Origin: Myxococcaceae bacterium
Lineage (GTDB): Bacteria; Myxococcota; Myxococcia; Myxococcales; Myxococcaceae
DNA length: 64,000 nt
Reading direction: 5' to 3'
Assembly (NCBI GenBank): GCA_017881265.1
Contig: JADGRA010000006.1
Location: 16,718 to 80,717, forward strand
Part shown: positions 10,169 through 20,546 of the stretch, one piece after another
How positions within the stretch are numbered: position 1 is the first letter of the stretch
Layout: the number at the start of each line of letters is the position of its first letter
The notes under the pieces: generated by a model
Seen by the model: only the letters and a program-made list of their open reading frames with translations
Databases searched by the model: none
What the model was told of the DNA's origin: nothing
Program-made: the position numbers and the translations under genes

Positions 10169-11475
10169 GTCCTCCGGCCTTTGTCTTGCGCGGCGGCCGA
10201 GTGATGGACCCGGCGCGGGGCGTGGACGCCGTGCAGGACGTCCTTTTGCGAGGGGGGCACGTGGTGGCCACCTCGGACCGACCGCTGGCCGCCGACGGCG
10301 CGCGGGAGGTGGACGTCTCGGGCCTCTGGGTGTGCCCGGGCTTCATCGACCTGCACGTGCACCTGCGGGAGCCGGGGGATGAGGGCAAGGAAACCATCCT
10401 CACCGGGACGCGGGCGGCCGTGGCCGGCGGCTACACCGCGGTGGTGGCGATGCCCAACACGCGGCCCCCCAATGACTCGGCGCTGGTGACCCGCCTTGTC
10501 CAGGAGCGCGCGGCGGCCGCCCGGCTGGCCCGGGTGTGGCCGGCCGGCGCCATCAGCAAGGGCCTGGCCGGCGAGGAGATGGCCGAGTTGGGAGAGCTGG
10601 CCGCCGCCGGGTGCGTCTGCTTCACCGACGACGGCCGTCCGGTCATGAATGCCGGGCTGATGCGGCGGGTGCTGCAGTATGCCCGGGCGCTGGGCCGGCC
10701 GGTCATGGTGCACGAGGAGGACCTGACGCTGGCGGCCGGCGGCGCCCTCACCGAGGGCACCCAGGCCACCCGCCTGGGGCTGTTGCCCATCCCGCGCTCG
10801 GCCGAGGTGAGCATGGTGGCGCGCGACCTGGTGCTCCTCGAAGAGGTGGGGGGGCACCTTCACATCGCCCACGTCAGCTGCGCCGAAAGCGTCCGGCTGC
10901 TGCGGGAGGCCAAGGCGCGCGGCCTACGCGTCACCGCGGAGGCGGCTCCCCACCACTTCACCCTCACCGACGCGGCAGTGGCCGAGTGGAACACCGACGC
11001 CAAGATGACGCCCCCCTTGCGCGGCCCGGAGGACGTGGCCGCCGTGCGGCAGGGACTGGCGGACGGGACGCTGGACGCCATCGCCACCGACCATGCGCCC
11101 CACGGCATCCTCGACAAGCAGCTTCCCTTCGCCGAGGCGGCCAACGGCGTCGTCGGGCTGGAGACGGCCCTGCCGTTGACGCTGGCCCTGGTACGCGCCG
11201 GGGTGCTGCCCGTGGCCCGGGCCATCGAGTTGCTTTCCTCGGGACCCGCAGCGGCCTTCGGGCTGCCCGGGGGCCAGCTGTTGCCCGGGGGACCGGCGGA
11301 CGTGACGGTGGTGGACCCGGTGGCGGAGTGGACGGTGGAGCCGCAGCGCTTTCACTCGCGCAGCCGAAACACTCCCTTTGCCGGAATGCGGATGGTAGGT
11401 CGGGTGGTCCACACCTTCGTCGGAGGGCGGCCTGTCTTCTTCGAGGGTGCGCTGGAGAAAGAGGAGACACCTTGA
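10165..11475 (+). CDS. pyrC: Dihydroorotase
   Basis: The protein has 436 aa from a GTG. Amidohydrolase metal ligands are visible as [10 protein letters not shown] (HxH) near residue 61, the H in HIAHVS, and the D in ATDHAPH. The long type-I form (about 430 aa) typically partners with a PyrB catalytic chain. It cyclises N-carbamoyl-aspartate to dihydroorotate. The stop overlaps the TTG start of carA (TTGA at 11472-11475), so pyrB, pyrC and carA are translationally coupled. Confidence 0.97.
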   Translation: MSPPAFVLRGGRVMDPARGVDAVQDVLLRGGHVVATSDRPLAADGAREVDVSGLWVCPGFIDLHVHLREPGDEGKETILTGTRAAVAGGYTAVVAMPNTRPPNDSALVTRLVQERAAAARLARVWPAGAISKGLAGEEMAELGELAAAGCVCFTDDGRPVMNAGLMRRVLQYARALGRPVMVHEEDLTLAAGGALTEGTQATRLGLLPIPRSAEVSMVARDLVLLEEVGGHLHIAHVSCAESVRLLREAKARGLRVTAEAAPHHFTLTDAAVAEWNTDAKMTPPLRGPEDVAAVRQGLADGTLDAIATDHAPHGILDKQLPFAEAANGVVGLETALPLTLALVRAGVLPVARAIELLSSGPAAAFGLPGGQLLPGGPADVTVVDPVAEWTVEPQRFHSRSRNTPFAGMRMVGRVVHTFVGGRPVFFEGALEKEETP

Positions 11476-12584
11476 GAGGCGCGACCCTGGCCCTGGCCGA
11501 CGGCATGGTCTTCGAGGGCCGTTCCTTCGGCGCGCCCGGTGAGCGCGTCGGTGAGGTCGTCTTCAACACCTCCATGTTCGGCTACCAGGAAATCCTCACC
11601 GACCCGAGCTACGTCGGCCAGATTGTCACCATGGCCGCGCCGGAGATGGGAAACGTCGGCACCAACGCCCTGGACCAGGAGTCGGCCCGGCCCCATGCGG
11701 TGGGGATGGTGGTGCGCAGCCTCAGCGAAACGCCCAGCAACTGGCGGGCGGAGCAGTCGCTCGACGGCTACCTGCAGGCGGCCGGGGTGGTGGGCATCGC
11801 CGGGCTCGACACCCGCAGGCTGGTGCGGCACCTACGGACGCACGGCGCCCAGATGGGCGTGGTGAGCAGCGAGGGCCACTCGGCGGCGGCGCTGGTGGAG
11901 CGGGCGCAAAAGGCACCCGGCATGGAAGGCCGGGACCTGGTGAGCGGAATCTCGGCCAGCGCCCCGTACGAATTTAGCGAGGGCATGCCGGAGATTTTCG
12001 GCACCGAGCGCCCGCCGCTCGGCCGGCGCTTCGACGTGGTGGCGTACGACTTCGGCCTGAAGCGGGCCATGCTGCAGCTTCTGGTGGAGGCCGGCTGCCG
12101 TGTCACCGTGGTGCCCGCGACGACGCCGGCCGTGGAAGTCCTCGCCAGAAAGCCCCACGGCGTCTTTCTCACCAACGGCCCGGGGGACCCGGCCGCGGTC
12201 CCTGGGGCCGAGGCGGCCGTGTCTGCGTTGCTGGGCCGGGTGCCGGTGTTCGGCATTTGCCTCGGGCATCAGATTCTGGCCCGCGCGGTGGGGGGACGGA
12301 CGTACAAGATGAAATTCGGGCACCGAGGGGCCAACCAGCCGGTGAAGGACTTGTTGACGGGCCGCGTGGAGATTACCGCCCAGAACCACGGTTTCGCGGT
12401 GGACCCCGACAGCCTGAAGGGCAGGGCGGTGGTGACCCACCTCAACCTCAACGACGGGACGGTGGAAGGCCTGGACGTACCCGACGGACGCGCCTTCAGT
12501 GTCCAGTACCACCCGGAGTCCTCGCCGGGGCCACACGACGCCAGGCACCTGTTCGCTCGTTTCACCCGCGCGATGGCGCGCTAG
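11472..12584 (+). CDS. carA: Carbamoyl-phosphate synthase small (glutaminase) subunit
   Basis: The protein has 370 aa from the TTG at 11472. Starting here keeps the conserved N-terminal strand [15 protein letters not shown], which the first ATG (11505) would delete. The class-I amidotransferase triad is visible: Cys in FGICLGHQ, and the later His and Glu in [12 protein letters not shown]. It releases ammonia from glutamine for CarB, feeding pyrB and arginine synthesis. carB is not next to it and is not in the window, so it must be encoded elsewhere. Confidence 0.95.
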   Translation: MRGATLALADGMVFEGRSFGAPGERVGEVVFNTSMFGYQEILTDPSYVGQIVTMAAPEMGNVGTNALDQESARPHAVGMVVRSLSETPSNWRAEQSLDGYLQAAGVVGIAGLDTRRLVRHLRTHGAQMGVVSSEGHSAAALVERAQKAPGMEGRDLVSGISASAPYEFSEGMPEIFGTERPPLGRRFDVVAYDFGLKRAMLQLLVEAGCRVTVVPATTPAVEVLARKPHGVFLTNGPGDPAAVPGAEAAVSALLGRVPVFGICLGHQILARAVGGRTYKMKFGHRGANQPVKDLLTGRVEITAQNHGFAVDPDSLKGRAVVTHLNLNDGTVEGLDVPDGRAFSVQYHPESSPGPHDARHLFARFTRAMAR

Positions 12585-12597
12585 ACTCGCACGGTAG

Positions 12598-13251
12598 ATG
12601 GAGGCCGCATCCTACGTGGCGCTTCTGAACTCGCTCTTTGCGCTGGCGAGCCACGAGGAGCGCAAGCCGGACGTGCTGGCGGCCAAGGCCGAGTACTTCC
12701 GCCTCACCGGCGAAGTCTTCGAGGACGACCGCAGCTTCGAGATGCGCATGGCGTGCTTTCTCGACTACTACGCCTTCGACTACCGCCCGGCGAACACGGG
12801 CCGCACCGCCGCGGAGGAGTTTCAGGTGGCGAAGGTGACGTCCGGGGCCCCGGAGGCTCTGTTGGCGGAGGGCTTCACCCGCACCCTCCACGGCCTCTTC
12901 GAGGTGCGGAAGCTGGGGGACGGCTTCGTGCGGCTGCGGGAGCTCTTCAGCGGCGTCGACCATGACGTCACCGAGCGACGCGCGCTGGCCGGGTTGCAGA
13001 AGGGCGACGTACTGGAGGCGCGACTCATCCCGCTCGACGGCAGCACGCTGGTGTTCTCGCCCGCCTTCTGCTTCCACCCGCGCGAGGCGGTCAAGGCCAT
13101 CAAGCGCGAGGTGAAGCGCCGGAAGAAGAAGGAGCCGGAACGCTCGCCGAAGGAACTGGTGTGGGAGGCGGCCAAGCGCGCGATGAAGGTCGACCGCTAC
13201 CGGCAAATTGCCGTCGAAAAAATCTACGACTTCGAGCAGTCACGGCTGTGA
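12598..13251 (+). CDS. Conserved hypothetical protein, no recognised domain
   Basis: The protein has 217 aa and starts 13 bp after carA. The N-terminal half is rich in aromatic and charged residues (FEMRMACFLDYYAFDYRP). The middle has an FSGVDHDVTERRALAGLQKGDVLEARLIPLDG stretch that could be a small beta-barrel. The C-terminus has a strongly basic run (IKREVKRRKKKEPERSPKE) ahead of a last helix. It has no signal or membrane segment. I do not recognise the family. The basic tail and barrel-like middle would suit RNA binding, but that is a guess. It converges on menG with 7 bp between the stops. Confidence 0.6.
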   Translation: MEAASYVALLNSLFALASHEERKPDVLAAKAEYFRLTGEVFEDDRSFEMRMACFLDYYAFDYRPANTGRTAAEEFQVAKVTSGAPEALLAEGFTRTLHGLFEVRKLGDGFVRLRELFSGVDHDVTERRALAGLQKGDVLEARLIPLDGSTLVFSPAFCFHPREAVKAIKREVKRRKKKEPERSPKELVWEAAKRAMKVDRYRQIAVEKIYDFEQSRL

Positions 13252-13258
13252 GGGGCCC

Positions 13259-13960
13259 TCACGCCGCGGCGCGGACTTCGCCCACGTAGACGAAGGCGAT
13301 GCCCCCGCTGAGCGAGCGCGCGCGCCAGGAGGCGAAGGCGCCTGCTTTCCGCATCAACGCCAGGAAGCGCTCGCCGGCCGGGAAGGCCGCCGCAGTACGG
13401 GGCAGGTAGGCATAGGCCGAGCGGTTTCCGGTGAGGAGGCCGCCCGCCCACGGCATGAAGACGCGGGAATAGAAGCGGTACAGCGCGCCCCACAGGCCGC
13501 CCGGCTGACCGAACTCGAGCACCACCACCCGGCCGCCGGGGCGCACCACGCGGGCCATCTCCTGCAGGCAGCGCATCGGGTCATCGACGTTGCGGATGCC
13601 GAAGGCGATGGTGGCGATGTCGAAGGTGGCCGACGGGTAGGGCAGGGCGAGCGCGTCGGCCACGTCGAAGCGGATGTCGTCCAGGCCGGCGCGGTGGGCC
13701 TTCTCCCGGGCCGGACCCAGCATGGGCGCGCAGAAGTCCATCGCCACCACCGTGCCCCCGGGCTCCACCGCCCGTCGCAGGGCGAGCGCCAGGTCTCCGG
13801 TGCCGGTGGCGCAGTCGAGGACGGAAGCGCCCGGGGCGGCGCCACTCTCGCGCACCGCCACCCGGCGCCATCGCCGGTCCACCCCCCAGGACAGGACGAC
13901 GTTGGTCACGTCGTAGCGCGGGGCGATGGAGGAAAACATCTCCCGGACTTCCTCGCTCAC
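13259..13960 (-). CDS. menG: Demethylmenaquinone methyltransferase
   Basis: The protein has 233 aa from a GTG. It is a class-I SAM methyltransferase of the UbiE/MenG family. The signature [26 protein letters not shown] occupies the N-terminus, [13 protein letters not shown] is SAM motif I, and FGIRNVDD is the UbiE-specific motif. It performs the last step of menaquinone synthesis, methylating demethylmenaquinone. As all other genes around are men genes and no ubi genes are seen, menaquinone is the likely product. Its start overlaps the stop of the upstream DAHP synthase (13957-13960), so the two form one operon divergent from menF. Confidence 0.93.
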   Translation of the reverse strand: MSEEVREMFSSIAPRYDVTNVVLSWGVDRRWRRVAVRESGAAPGASVLDCATGTGDLALALRRAVEPGGTVVAMDFCAPMLGPAREKAHRAGLDDIRFDVADALALPYPSATFDIATIAFGIRNVDDPMRCLQEMARVVRPGGRVVVLEFGQPGGLWGALYRFYSRVFMPWAGGLLTGNRSAYAYLPRTAAAFPAGERFLALMRKAGAFASWRARSLSGGIAFVYVGEVRAAA

Positions 13961-14841
13961 AGCACCCTCACGTTGGCCGCCGGCACCGGCCGGGCGTGCA
14001 GCGAGCGGCCCACCGCGTGAAGCACGGCCGGCAGCCGCCGCATGAGGTCCTCAAACATGTCCGGGGTGAGGGCCTGGGCGCCGTCGCACAGGGCCTCCTC
14101 GGGACGTGGGTGCACTTCCACCAGCAGCCCGTCGGCGCCGGCCGCGGCCGCCGCCAGGGCCATCGGGATGACCAGCTCGCGGTTTCCGGTGGCGTGACTC
14201 GGGTCGACCATGACGGGCAGGTGGGTGCGGGCCTTGGCCAGCGCCACCGAGGCCAGGTCCAGGGTGTTGCGCGTGGCGGATTCGAAAGTGCGGATTCCGC
14301 GCTCGCAGAGGATGACCTGCTCATTGCCGCCGTCGAGGAGGTACTCGGCGGCCAGCAGCCACTCCGAAAACGTGGCGGCCAGGCCGCGCTTGAGGAGCAC
14401 CGGGCGCCGCACCTTCCCCAGGGCCTTCAGCAGGGTGAAATTCTGCATGTTGCGCGCGCCCACCTGCAGCATGTCCACGTGGTCGATGAGGGAAGCGAGC
14501 TGTTCGGTGTCGAGGACCTCCGCCACCAGGCCCAGCGAGTGGCGGCTACGCGCCCGCTCCAGCAGCGCAACGCCCGGCTCCCCGAGGCCCTGGAAGGCAT
14601 AGGGGCTGGTGCGGGGCTTGAAGAGGCCACCCCGAAGCAAATGGGCGCCGGCGCTGGCCACCGCGGCGGCGGCCTCGGACAGCTGGGCCGGCGTCTCCAC
14701 CGCGCAGGGCCCGGCCGCGACGACGAAGGCCGCGCCCCCCACTTCCACCGCGCCCACCGTGACGCGCGTCCCCGCCGGCCGGGCGGGCCGCAGCACCCGC
14801 CGGGGGAGTGCGGGGTCAGGCTCTTGGCTGCTCCGGTTCAT
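13957..14841 (-). CDS. aroF: 3-deoxy-7-phosphoheptulonate (DAHP) synthase, AroF/KdsA-type
   Basis: The protein has 294 aa from the ATG at 14841. The motifs [62 protein letters not shown] and GLLVEVHP are those of the class-I beta (KdsA-like) DAHP synthases. It condenses phosphoenolpyruvate and erythrose-4-P, the entry to chorismate. Chorismate is the substrate of MenF, which is encoded divergently 109 bp away, so the locus supplies and consumes chorismate. A chorismate-mutase domain is absent. A palindrome in the shared intergenic region may control both directions. Confidence 0.9.
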   Translation of the reverse strand: MNRSSQEPDPALPRRVLRPARPAGTRVTVGAVEVGGAAFVVAAGPCAVETPAQLSEAAAAVASAGAHLLRGGLFKPRTSPYAFQGLGEPGVALLERARSRHSLGLVAEVLDTEQLASLIDHVDMLQVGARNMQNFTLLKALGKVRRPVLLKRGLAATFSEWLLAAEYLLDGGNEQVILCERGIRTFESATRNTLDLASVALAKARTHLPVMVDPSHATGNRELVIPMALAAAAAGADGLLVEVHPRPEEALCDGAQALTPDMFEDLMRRLPAVLHAVGRSLHARPVPAANVRVL

Positions 14842-14858
14842 CAGCGGGGGTTCACGAG

Positions 14859-14876
14859 GTTCAAGGCACCTTGAAC
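14859..14876. promoter_or_regulatory. Candidate operator: 18-bp perfect inverted repeat between aroF and menF
   Basis: The sequence GTTCAAGGCACCTTGAAC is a perfect 8-bp inverted repeat around CA, with weaker symmetry continuing on both sides. It sits 18 bp upstream of the aroF start and about 73 bp upstream of the menF ATG. A second site with the same outer pentamers and spacing (GTTCA-N8-TGAAC) lies at 23112-23129, before the polyprenyl synthase gene. The MarR/GbsR-like protein encoded at the end of the operon is the obvious candidate binder (inference). Confidence 0.5.
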
Positions 14877-14949
14877 TTCTTGGTGCATTGGTTACCACGC
14901 TCGACGTAGAAAACAACACGAAGTGGCCGGACCGGACCAGCGGGGACTG

Positions 14950-16248
14950 ATGGAAGGATTGATGCCAGCTGTCGCGCAGGTGGTGGGCACGGCCCGTCGC
15001 CTGGCAGACGACGAGTTCCGGCGTCTGCGCACCGCGCTGGGCCCACTCTCGCTGGCCTGGTGCGACGGGCCGGTGCGCTTCTGGGGAAGCGGGGAGGCCG
15101 CGGCGCACGCGGGCCCCAGCGCCGCCGCCGTGCTGGCCGCGGCCAGCCGCGCCCGCGTAGAGGTGAGTGGCCAGGCCCTGGCGCCGCCGGCCCCGTGGTT
15201 TTGCAGCTTCGCTTTCGACGGCACCGCGCCCACAGACGGCTGGTGGGAAGGCTTCCCGGCGGCCTGGGCCTTTGTCCCGAGGCTGCTTCTGGCCGAGGGG
15301 CCCACCGGGAGAAGCCTCACCGCGTACGAAGCGGTGCGGGGGGAGGATGAGGCCGGGGCGCGCGCGCGGGCCGAAGCCGCCCTGCAGCTGGCGCTGGCCC
15401 AAGGGCCCTCCGGGGCCGCCGGCCGGGCCGGGCCAGAGGCAGCCTTCTCGCTGCGCGAGGACGTCGCAGCCTGGCAGGCGCTGGTGGAGCGCGCGCTGGA
15501 GGCCCTGGCCTCTGGCATGCTGCGCAAGGTGGTGCTGGCGCGGGCCGTGGACGTTTCGGCCGAGGCCCCCTTCGCTGTGGACGAGGCGCTGGAGCGTGCG
15601 CAGGCCGCCGCCGGGGGCGCGGTCGTCTTCGCGGTGCGGGCCCCCGACGGGACGAGTTTTCTGGGCGCCTCGCCGGAGTGCCTGGTCCGCGTCGAGGGCC
15701 GCCGCTTCTGGACGCAGGCCCTGGCCGGAAGCGCCGGGCCGGGCGAGGCCGACGCCCTGTCGGGAAGCCCCAAGGAAGTGCGGGAACATGCCGCCGTGGT
15801 GGAGGACGTCCGTGTGGCGCTGGACGCGGTGGCCGAGCAGCTGGAAGTCGCCGGCGTGACGCAAGTGTCCCTGGGCTACGTGACGCACTTGGACACGCGC
15901 ATGGCGGGCACGCTGCGTCCCGGGGTGACGCCGGCCGAGGCCGCCCTGGCGCTGCACCCCACGGCGGCGGTGAGTGGTGCCCCGCGGGACCGCGCCCGCG
16001 CCTTCCTCCGCGCGCATGAACGGCTGGCGCGCGGCTGGTACTCCGGCGCCGTCGGGTGGATGGGCGCCGAGGCGGCCGACTTGCGGGTGGCGCTGCGCTG
16101 CGCGCTGGTGCGGGGGTGCGCCGCACGCCTCTTCGTCGGTGCCGGGGTGGTGGAGGGCTCGACGGCGGCCGGGGAGTGGGCGGAGACGGGCCGCAAGGCG
16201 TTGCCCATGTTGCACGCGCTGCTTGGGGACGCGCCGTGGCCTCGCTGA
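14950..16248 (+). CDS. menF: Isochorismate synthase
   Basis: The protein has 432 aa from the ATG at 14950, which has an AGCGGGG-like ribosome binding site; an in-frame GTG at 14923 would add nine residues. It belongs to the chorismate-binding enzyme family. Diagnostic stretches are [64 protein letters not shown] and the C-terminal [25 protein letters not shown]. It converts chorismate to isochorismate, the first committed menaquinone step. The entry overlaps menD by 13 bp. Salicylate- or anthranilate-type relatives are less likely given the men context. Confidence 0.93.
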   Translation: MEGLMPAVAQVVGTARRLADDEFRRLRTALGPLSLAWCDGPVRFWGSGEAAAHAGPSAAAVLAAASRARVEVSGQALAPPAPWFCSFAFDGTAPTDGWWEGFPAAWAFVPRLLLAEGPTGRSLTAYEAVRGEDEAGARARAEAALQLALAQGPSGAAGRAGPEAAFSLREDVAAWQALVERALEALASGMLRKVVLARAVDVSAEAPFAVDEALERAQAAAGGAVVFAVRAPDGTSFLGASPECLVRVEGRRFWTQALAGSAGPGEADALSGSPKEVREHAAVVEDVRVALDAVAEQLEVAGVTQVSLGYVTHLDTRMAGTLRPGVTPAEAALALHPTAAVSGAPRDRARAFLRAHERLARGWYSGAVGWMGAEAADLRVALRCALVRGCAARLFVGAGVVEGSTAAGEWAETGRKALPMLHALLGDAPWPR

Positions 16249-17981
16249 ATACGCTGTGGGCAAGGGCGGTGGTGCAGGAGTTGGTACGGGCCGGCGTCCG
16301 CCACGCGGTGGTGGCCCCCGGCTCCCGCAGCGCGCCGCTGGCCCTGGCCTGTGCCGAGGCCGCCCCGGCCCTGGGCGTCCATGGCGTGGTGGATGAGCGG
16401 ACGGCGGGCTTCTTCGCGCTCGGGCTGGCCCTGGAAACGGGACGTCCGGCGGCGGTGGTGGTGACGTCCGGGACGGCCGGCGCGCACCTGCTGCCGGCCG
16501 TCATGGAGGCCTGGGCTGCCCACGTCCCGCTGGTGCTCCTGACGGCCAACCGCCCCTGGGAGTTGCACGGCTTTGGCGCGCCCCAGACGGCGCCCCAGGA
16601 AGGTCTCTTCGGCCGCTTCACCCGCGCCGCGGTGGCACTGGCCACTCCCGAGGCCAGCGCGACGGCCCTGGTGCACCTGCGCGCCCTGGTGGCGCGGACG
16701 GCGGCCTGTAGCCAAACGTGCCCCCGGGGCCCGGTGCACCTGGACGTGCCATTTCGGGAGCCGCTCGCGCCGGAGCCCGGCGCGGACGTGCTGGGGTTGG
16801 ACATGCTGGCATCCCAGGGCCGCGAGGGGCCCTTCCTGGCCTCGCCCGCGCCCTTGCGCCAGCCGCCGGAGGAGGCGCTGGCCGGGCTGCGGCGCCGCCT
16901 GGCGGCGACGGAGAAGGGCCTGGTGGTAGTGGGCCCCCGCGCGGCGACAGACGACGTAGCCGCGGCGGTGCTGCGGCTGGCGGCGTCCCACGGCTACCCG
17001 GTGGTGGCCGACGCTGCCTCCAACCTTCGCTGGCACCCGGGTGGCCGGGTGGTGGGGCACGCCGACGTCCTGCTTCGCAGCGAGGCGTTGCGGACACGCC
17101 TGCGCCCGGAGCTGGTGCTGCGGCTGGGGGGCGGACTCACCAGCAAGCGGCTTGGGCACTGGCTGGACGCAAGCGGTGCGGAGACGGTGCTGTTTGCCGA
17201 GGACGAAAACCCCGTGGATGCAGCTCACCGGGCCAGCCTCGTCCTGTCCGGGGACCTGGCCAGCACCTGCGCTGCACTGACGGCCTCTGCGGCGCCGCGC
17301 CGTACCCCCTGGGCGGAGACCTTCGTCGTCGCGGACGCCCGGGCGGATGCCCTGCTGGCCGAGGCCTTCGCCACCGAAGGCCCGCTCAGCGAGCCGCAGC
17401 TTGCCCATCGCGTGGTGTCCGCGCTCCCGGACGGCGCCCGTCTGGTGGTGGCGTCCAGCATGCCGGTGCGCGACGTGGACGCCTTCGCCCCCGGCCAGGC
17501 CGCGCGCATTCGTGTCCTGGCCAACCGGGGCATCAACGGCATTGACGGCACCATCTCCACCGCGCTGGGGGTGGCCGCCGCCAGCGCTGCCCCGACGGTG
17601 GTGCTCCTCGGCGACCTGGCCTTCCTGCACGACGTCGGGGGCCTTCTCATCGCCCGGCGCGGCGGCTTTTCGCTGACAGTGGTGGTGGCCAACAACGACG
17701 GGGGCGGCATCTTCTCTTTCCTACCCGTGTCCGGCGTGGGCGCCGCGTTTGAGCCGCTCTTCGCCACGCCGCATGGACTCGAATTGGCCCACGCGGCGGC
17801 CCTGTTTGGGGCGCGCTACCACCGGGTGGAACGCAGCGGCCAGCTTGCGGCGGCCCTGGCCGAGGGGCTGCAGGGCGGGCTGCACCTTGTGGAGGCGCGA
17901 CTGCCCAGCCGGACGGCCAACGTGGCGCTGCACCAGGACCTCGGCGAGCGCGCGGCCCGTGCGGCGGAGGCCGCGCCATGA
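16236..17981 (+). CDS. menD: SEPHCHC synthase (MenD), thiamine-diphosphate dependent
   Basis: The protein has 581 aa from the GTG at 16236, inside the menF end. The N-terminus [34 protein letters not shown] is the MenD signature. [16 protein letters not shown] follows, and the C-terminal cofactor region reads [13 protein letters not shown] then [12 protein letters not shown] (the GD-to-NN ThDP motif). It joins 2-oxoglutarate to isochorismate with loss of CO2. The menH start overlaps its stop (ATGA, 17978-17981). Confidence 0.97.
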   Translation: MASLNTLWARAVVQELVRAGVRHAVVAPGSRSAPLALACAEAAPALGVHGVVDERTAGFFALGLALETGRPAAVVVTSGTAGAHLLPAVMEAWAAHVPLVLLTANRPWELHGFGAPQTAPQEGLFGRFTRAAVALATPEASATALVHLRALVARTAACSQTCPRGPVHLDVPFREPLAPEPGADVLGLDMLASQGREGPFLASPAPLRQPPEEALAGLRRRLAATEKGLVVVGPRAATDDVAAAVLRLAASHGYPVVADAASNLRWHPGGRVVGHADVLLRSEALRTRLRPELVLRLGGGLTSKRLGHWLDASGAETVLFAEDENPVDAAHRASLVLSGDLASTCAALTASAAPRRTPWAETFVVADARADALLAEAFATEGPLSEPQLAHRVVSALPDGARLVVASSMPVRDVDAFAPGQAARIRVLANRGINGIDGTISTALGVAAASAAPTVVLLGDLAFLHDVGGLLIARRGGFSLTVVVANNDGGGIFSFLPVSGVGAAFEPLFATPHGLELAHAAALFGARYHRVERSGQLAAALAEGLQGGLHLVEARLPSRTANVALHQDLGERAARAAEAAP

Positions 17982-18808
17982 GCGTTCTGGCCTATGAAAG
18001 CTGGGCCGGACACGGGCCGCCCCTGCTGTTGCTGCATGGCTTCACCGGCAACCGGAGCACCTTCGCCCACCTGCGGGAGCGACTCACCCCCCACGCCGAG
18101 GTGGTGGCGGTGGACCTCCCGGGCCATGGCGAAAGCCCGTTCCCCGAGGGCACCACCTTCGCCTCCACCCTCTCCGCTCTGACGGCCCTCCTCGACGCGC
18201 TCGGGCTTCCCCAGGTGGACGTGGTGGGCTACTCGCTGGGCGCGCGGGTGGCACTGGGGCTGGCCGTCGAGTCCAGCGCCCGTGTTCGGCGCCTGGTGCT
18301 GGAGAGCGGCTCTCCCGGGCTCCGCCGCCGGCGCGACCGGGGCGAGCGCCGGCGGCAAGATGAGGCGCTGGCGGCCCGCCTCGAGGCCACGGGCGTTCCG
18401 GCCTTCGTCGAGCGCTGGGAGGCGCTTCCCCTCTTCGCCGGCGTCCGGGCGCTTCCCGGCGAGGTGCAGCAGGCCCTGCGCACCCGACGTCTGGCCGGCA
18501 GCGCCGAGGGTCTCGCGCTGTCGTTGCGGCGACTGGGGCTGGGCTCGCAGCCGAGCTACTGGTCGACACTGCCAGGCATCCGCACGCCGACGCTGCTCCT
18601 CAGCGGAGCGCGCGATGCGAAATTCACCGCCGTGCTGCGCCGCATGGCGGCGGAGTTGCCGGTGGTGTGGGGGCACGTCTTCTCCGGAGTGGGGCACGCG
18701 CCGCACCTGGAAGTGCCCGACGCCTGGGCACGCGAGGTGACCGGCTTTCTGTCGACCCCATGGATTGAACGTCCGCTCGTAGAGAGCGACAGCGGGAGCA
18801 ACGGATGA
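17978..18808 (+). CDS. menH: SHCHC synthase (MenH), alpha/beta hydrolase fold
   Basis: The protein has 276 aa. It has an alpha/beta-hydrolase fold with oxyanion [10 protein letters not shown], nucleophile elbow G84-Y-S86-L-G88 and the C-terminal His in [14 protein letters not shown]. The Asp is expected in the GARDAKF turn. MenH removes pyruvate from SEPHCHC to give SHCHC. Assignment as MenH rather than a general hydrolase rests on its place between menD and menB, both overlapping it by four bases. Confidence 0.9.
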   Translation: MSVLAYESWAGHGPPLLLLHGFTGNRSTFAHLRERLTPHAEVVAVDLPGHGESPFPEGTTFASTLSALTALLDALGLPQVDVVGYSLGARVALGLAVESSARVRRLVLESGSPGLRRRRDRGERRRQDEALAARLEATGVPAFVERWEALPLFAGVRALPGEVQQALRTRRLAGSAEGLALSLRRLGLGSQPSYWSTLPGIRTPTLLLSGARDAKFTAVLRRMAAELPVVWGHVFSGVGHAPHLEVPDAWAREVTGFLSTPWIERPLVESDSGSNG

Positions 18809-19623
18809 AGGCAAGCTGGAAGCAGGCGCGGGAGTACAAGGACATTCGCTACGAGAAGTGGCAGGGCATCGCCAAGGTCACCATCAACCGGCCCGAGGTG
18901 CGCAACGCCTTCCGGCCGCAAACCCTCTCCGAGATGAGCGGCGCCTTCGTGGATGCGCGCGAGGACCCGGAGGTGGGGGTCGTCATTCTCACTGGCGAGG
19001 GCGACCGGGCCTTCTGCTCGGGAGGCGACCAGCGCATTCGCGGCAAGGAGGGCTACCTGGGCAAGGACGGGGTCCCCCGCCTCAACGTGCTGGACCTGCA
19101 GAAGCAGATTCGCAGCCTCCCCAAGCCGGTGGTGGCGATGGTGGCCGGCTACGCCATCGGCGGCGGACACGTGCTGCACGTGGTGTGCGACCTGACCATC
19201 GCCGCCGACAACGCGCGCTTCGGGCAGACCGGCCCCCGGGTGGGCAGCTTCGACGGCGGCTTCGGCGCCAGCACGCTGGCGTCGCTGGTGGGGTTGAAGA
19301 AGGCCAAGGAGATTTGGTTTCTCTGCCGGCAGTACGACGCGGAGGCGGCCCTGAGGATGGGGCTGGTGAATGCGGTGGTCCCGCTGGCGGAGCTCGAGGC
19401 GGAGACGGTGCGCTGGTGCCAGGAGATGCTGAAGCTCAGCCCGCTGGCGCTGCGGCTTCTCAAGTCCAGCTTCAACGCGGCGCTCGACGGCCAGGCCGGC
19501 ATCCAAGAGCTGGCCGGCAACGCGACGCTGCTCTACTACATGTCCGCCGAGGCGCAGGAAGGACGCGATGCGTACGTCCAGAAGCGCCCGCCGGACTTCT
19601 CGAAGTTTCCCCGCCGGCCATGA
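18805..19623 (+). CDS. menB: 1,4-dihydroxy-2-naphthoyl-CoA synthase
   Basis: The protein has 272 aa. It is a crotonase-fold enzyme with the MenB-specific opening [38 protein letters not shown] (oxyanion loop) follows, then [41 protein letters not shown]. The last stretch is typical of MenB rather than enoyl-CoA hydratases. It cyclises o-succinylbenzoyl-CoA. It overlaps menH (ATGA) and menA (ATGA, 19620-19623). This gene is clearly distinct from the second crotonase at 56.4 kb. Confidence 0.97.
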   Translation: MKASWKQAREYKDIRYEKWQGIAKVTINRPEVRNAFRPQTLSEMSGAFVDAREDPEVGVVILTGEGDRAFCSGGDQRIRGKEGYLGKDGVPRLNVLDLQKQIRSLPKPVVAMVAGYAIGGGHVLHVVCDLTIAADNARFGQTGPRVGSFDGGFGASTLASLVGLKKAKEIWFLCRQYDAEAALRMGLVNAVVPLAELEAETVRWCQEMLKLSPLALRLLKSSFNAALDGQAGIQELAGNATLLYYMSAEAQEGRDAYVQKRPPDFSKFPRRP

Positions 19624-20546
19624 GTGCCCCTGCGCCGGCGCTGGCGGTGCCTGCGTCCTTTGGGCGCCTGCGCACCTGGCTGCTCGCCGCTCGCCCGAAG
19701 ACGCTGACGGCCGCGCTGGCGCCGGTGGCCGTGGGCACGGGGCTGGCCTTTGGCACCGGGGCGGGGCGGTGGCCCCAGGCCATCGCCGCCCTGGCGGGTG
19801 CGTTGCTCATCCAGGTCGGCACCAACCTCACCAATGACTATTACGACTTTCGGAAAGGGGCGGACACGGCCGAGCGGCTCGGGCCCGTCCGGGTGACGCA
19901 GGCCGGGCTGGTGGCGCCGCGGATGGTGCTCGCTGCGGCCGCCGTCTGCTTCGCCGCGGCGGTGTGCGTCGGCCTGTTCCTGGTGGCGGCGGGAGGCTGG
20001 CCGGTGGTGGCCATCGGCCTGCTCAGCATCCTGGCCGGCTGGGCGTACACCGGGGGCCCGGCGCCCTTGGGCTACCTCGGTCTCGGCGAAGTCTTCGTGC
20101 TGCTGTTTTTCGGCTTCGTCGCCGTGGCCGGCACGGTGTGGGTGCAGGCGCTGAGGCTGCCGGTGGCCACCTGGCTAGCGGCCCTCGCGGTGGGCTGCAC
20201 CGCGACGCTGTTGATTGTTGTCAACAACCTGCGCGACATGGACACCGACCGCAGGGCGGGCAAGCACACGCTGGCCGCCCGCTTCGGCCAGCGCTTCGCG
20301 CGTGCCGAGTACGTCTGCGTGCTGGCCACCGCCTTCCTCGCCCCGGTGGCGGCCTGGGCCCTGGGGCAGGTGGGGGCGCCGGTGCTGCTGTGCCTGGCCG
20401 CGCTTCCGCTGGCGTGGGCCCCGCTGCGGCTGGTGCTGACGCAGCAGGGGGCAGTCCTGAACCGGGCGCTGGCGGGAAGCGCCCGACTGCAGCTGGTGCA
20501 CGGGCTGCTTCTGGCCATTGGCCTGTGGCGGGGAGGGCCGGGGTGA
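19620..20546 (+). CDS. menA: 1,4-dihydroxy-2-naphthoate polyprenyltransferase
   Basis: The protein has 308 aa. It is a UbiA-family integral membrane prenyltransferase with about eight to nine hydrophobic segments. The first Asp-rich prenyl-diphosphate site reads [20 protein letters not shown] and the second reads [37 protein letters not shown] opens the first helix. It attaches the polyprenyl tail to dihydroxynaphthoate, giving demethylmenaquinone, using the product of the polyprenyl synthase encoded downstream. Overlaps menB and menC. Confidence 0.96.
   Translation: MSAPAPALAVPASFGRLRTWLLAARPKTLTAALAPVAVGTGLAFGTGAGRWPQAIAALAGALLIQVGTNLTNDYYDFRKGADTAERLGPVRVTQAGLVAPRMVLAAAAVCFAAAVCVGLFLVAAGGWPVVAIGLLSILAGWAYTGGPAPLGYLGLGEVFVLLFFGFVAVAGTVWVQALRLPVATWLAALAVGCTATLLIVVNNLRDMDTDRRAGKHTLAARFGQRFARAEYVCVLATAFLAPVAAWALGQVGAPVLLCLAALPLAWAPLRLVLTQQGAVLNRALAGSARLQLVHGLLLAIGLWRGGPG

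Noticed and set aside
14842..16263. Long minus-strand frame extending the DAHP synthase upstream through menF
   Set aside because: It is the antisense of menF with Arg/Gly/Pro-rich composition; long shadow frames are expected at this GC content.
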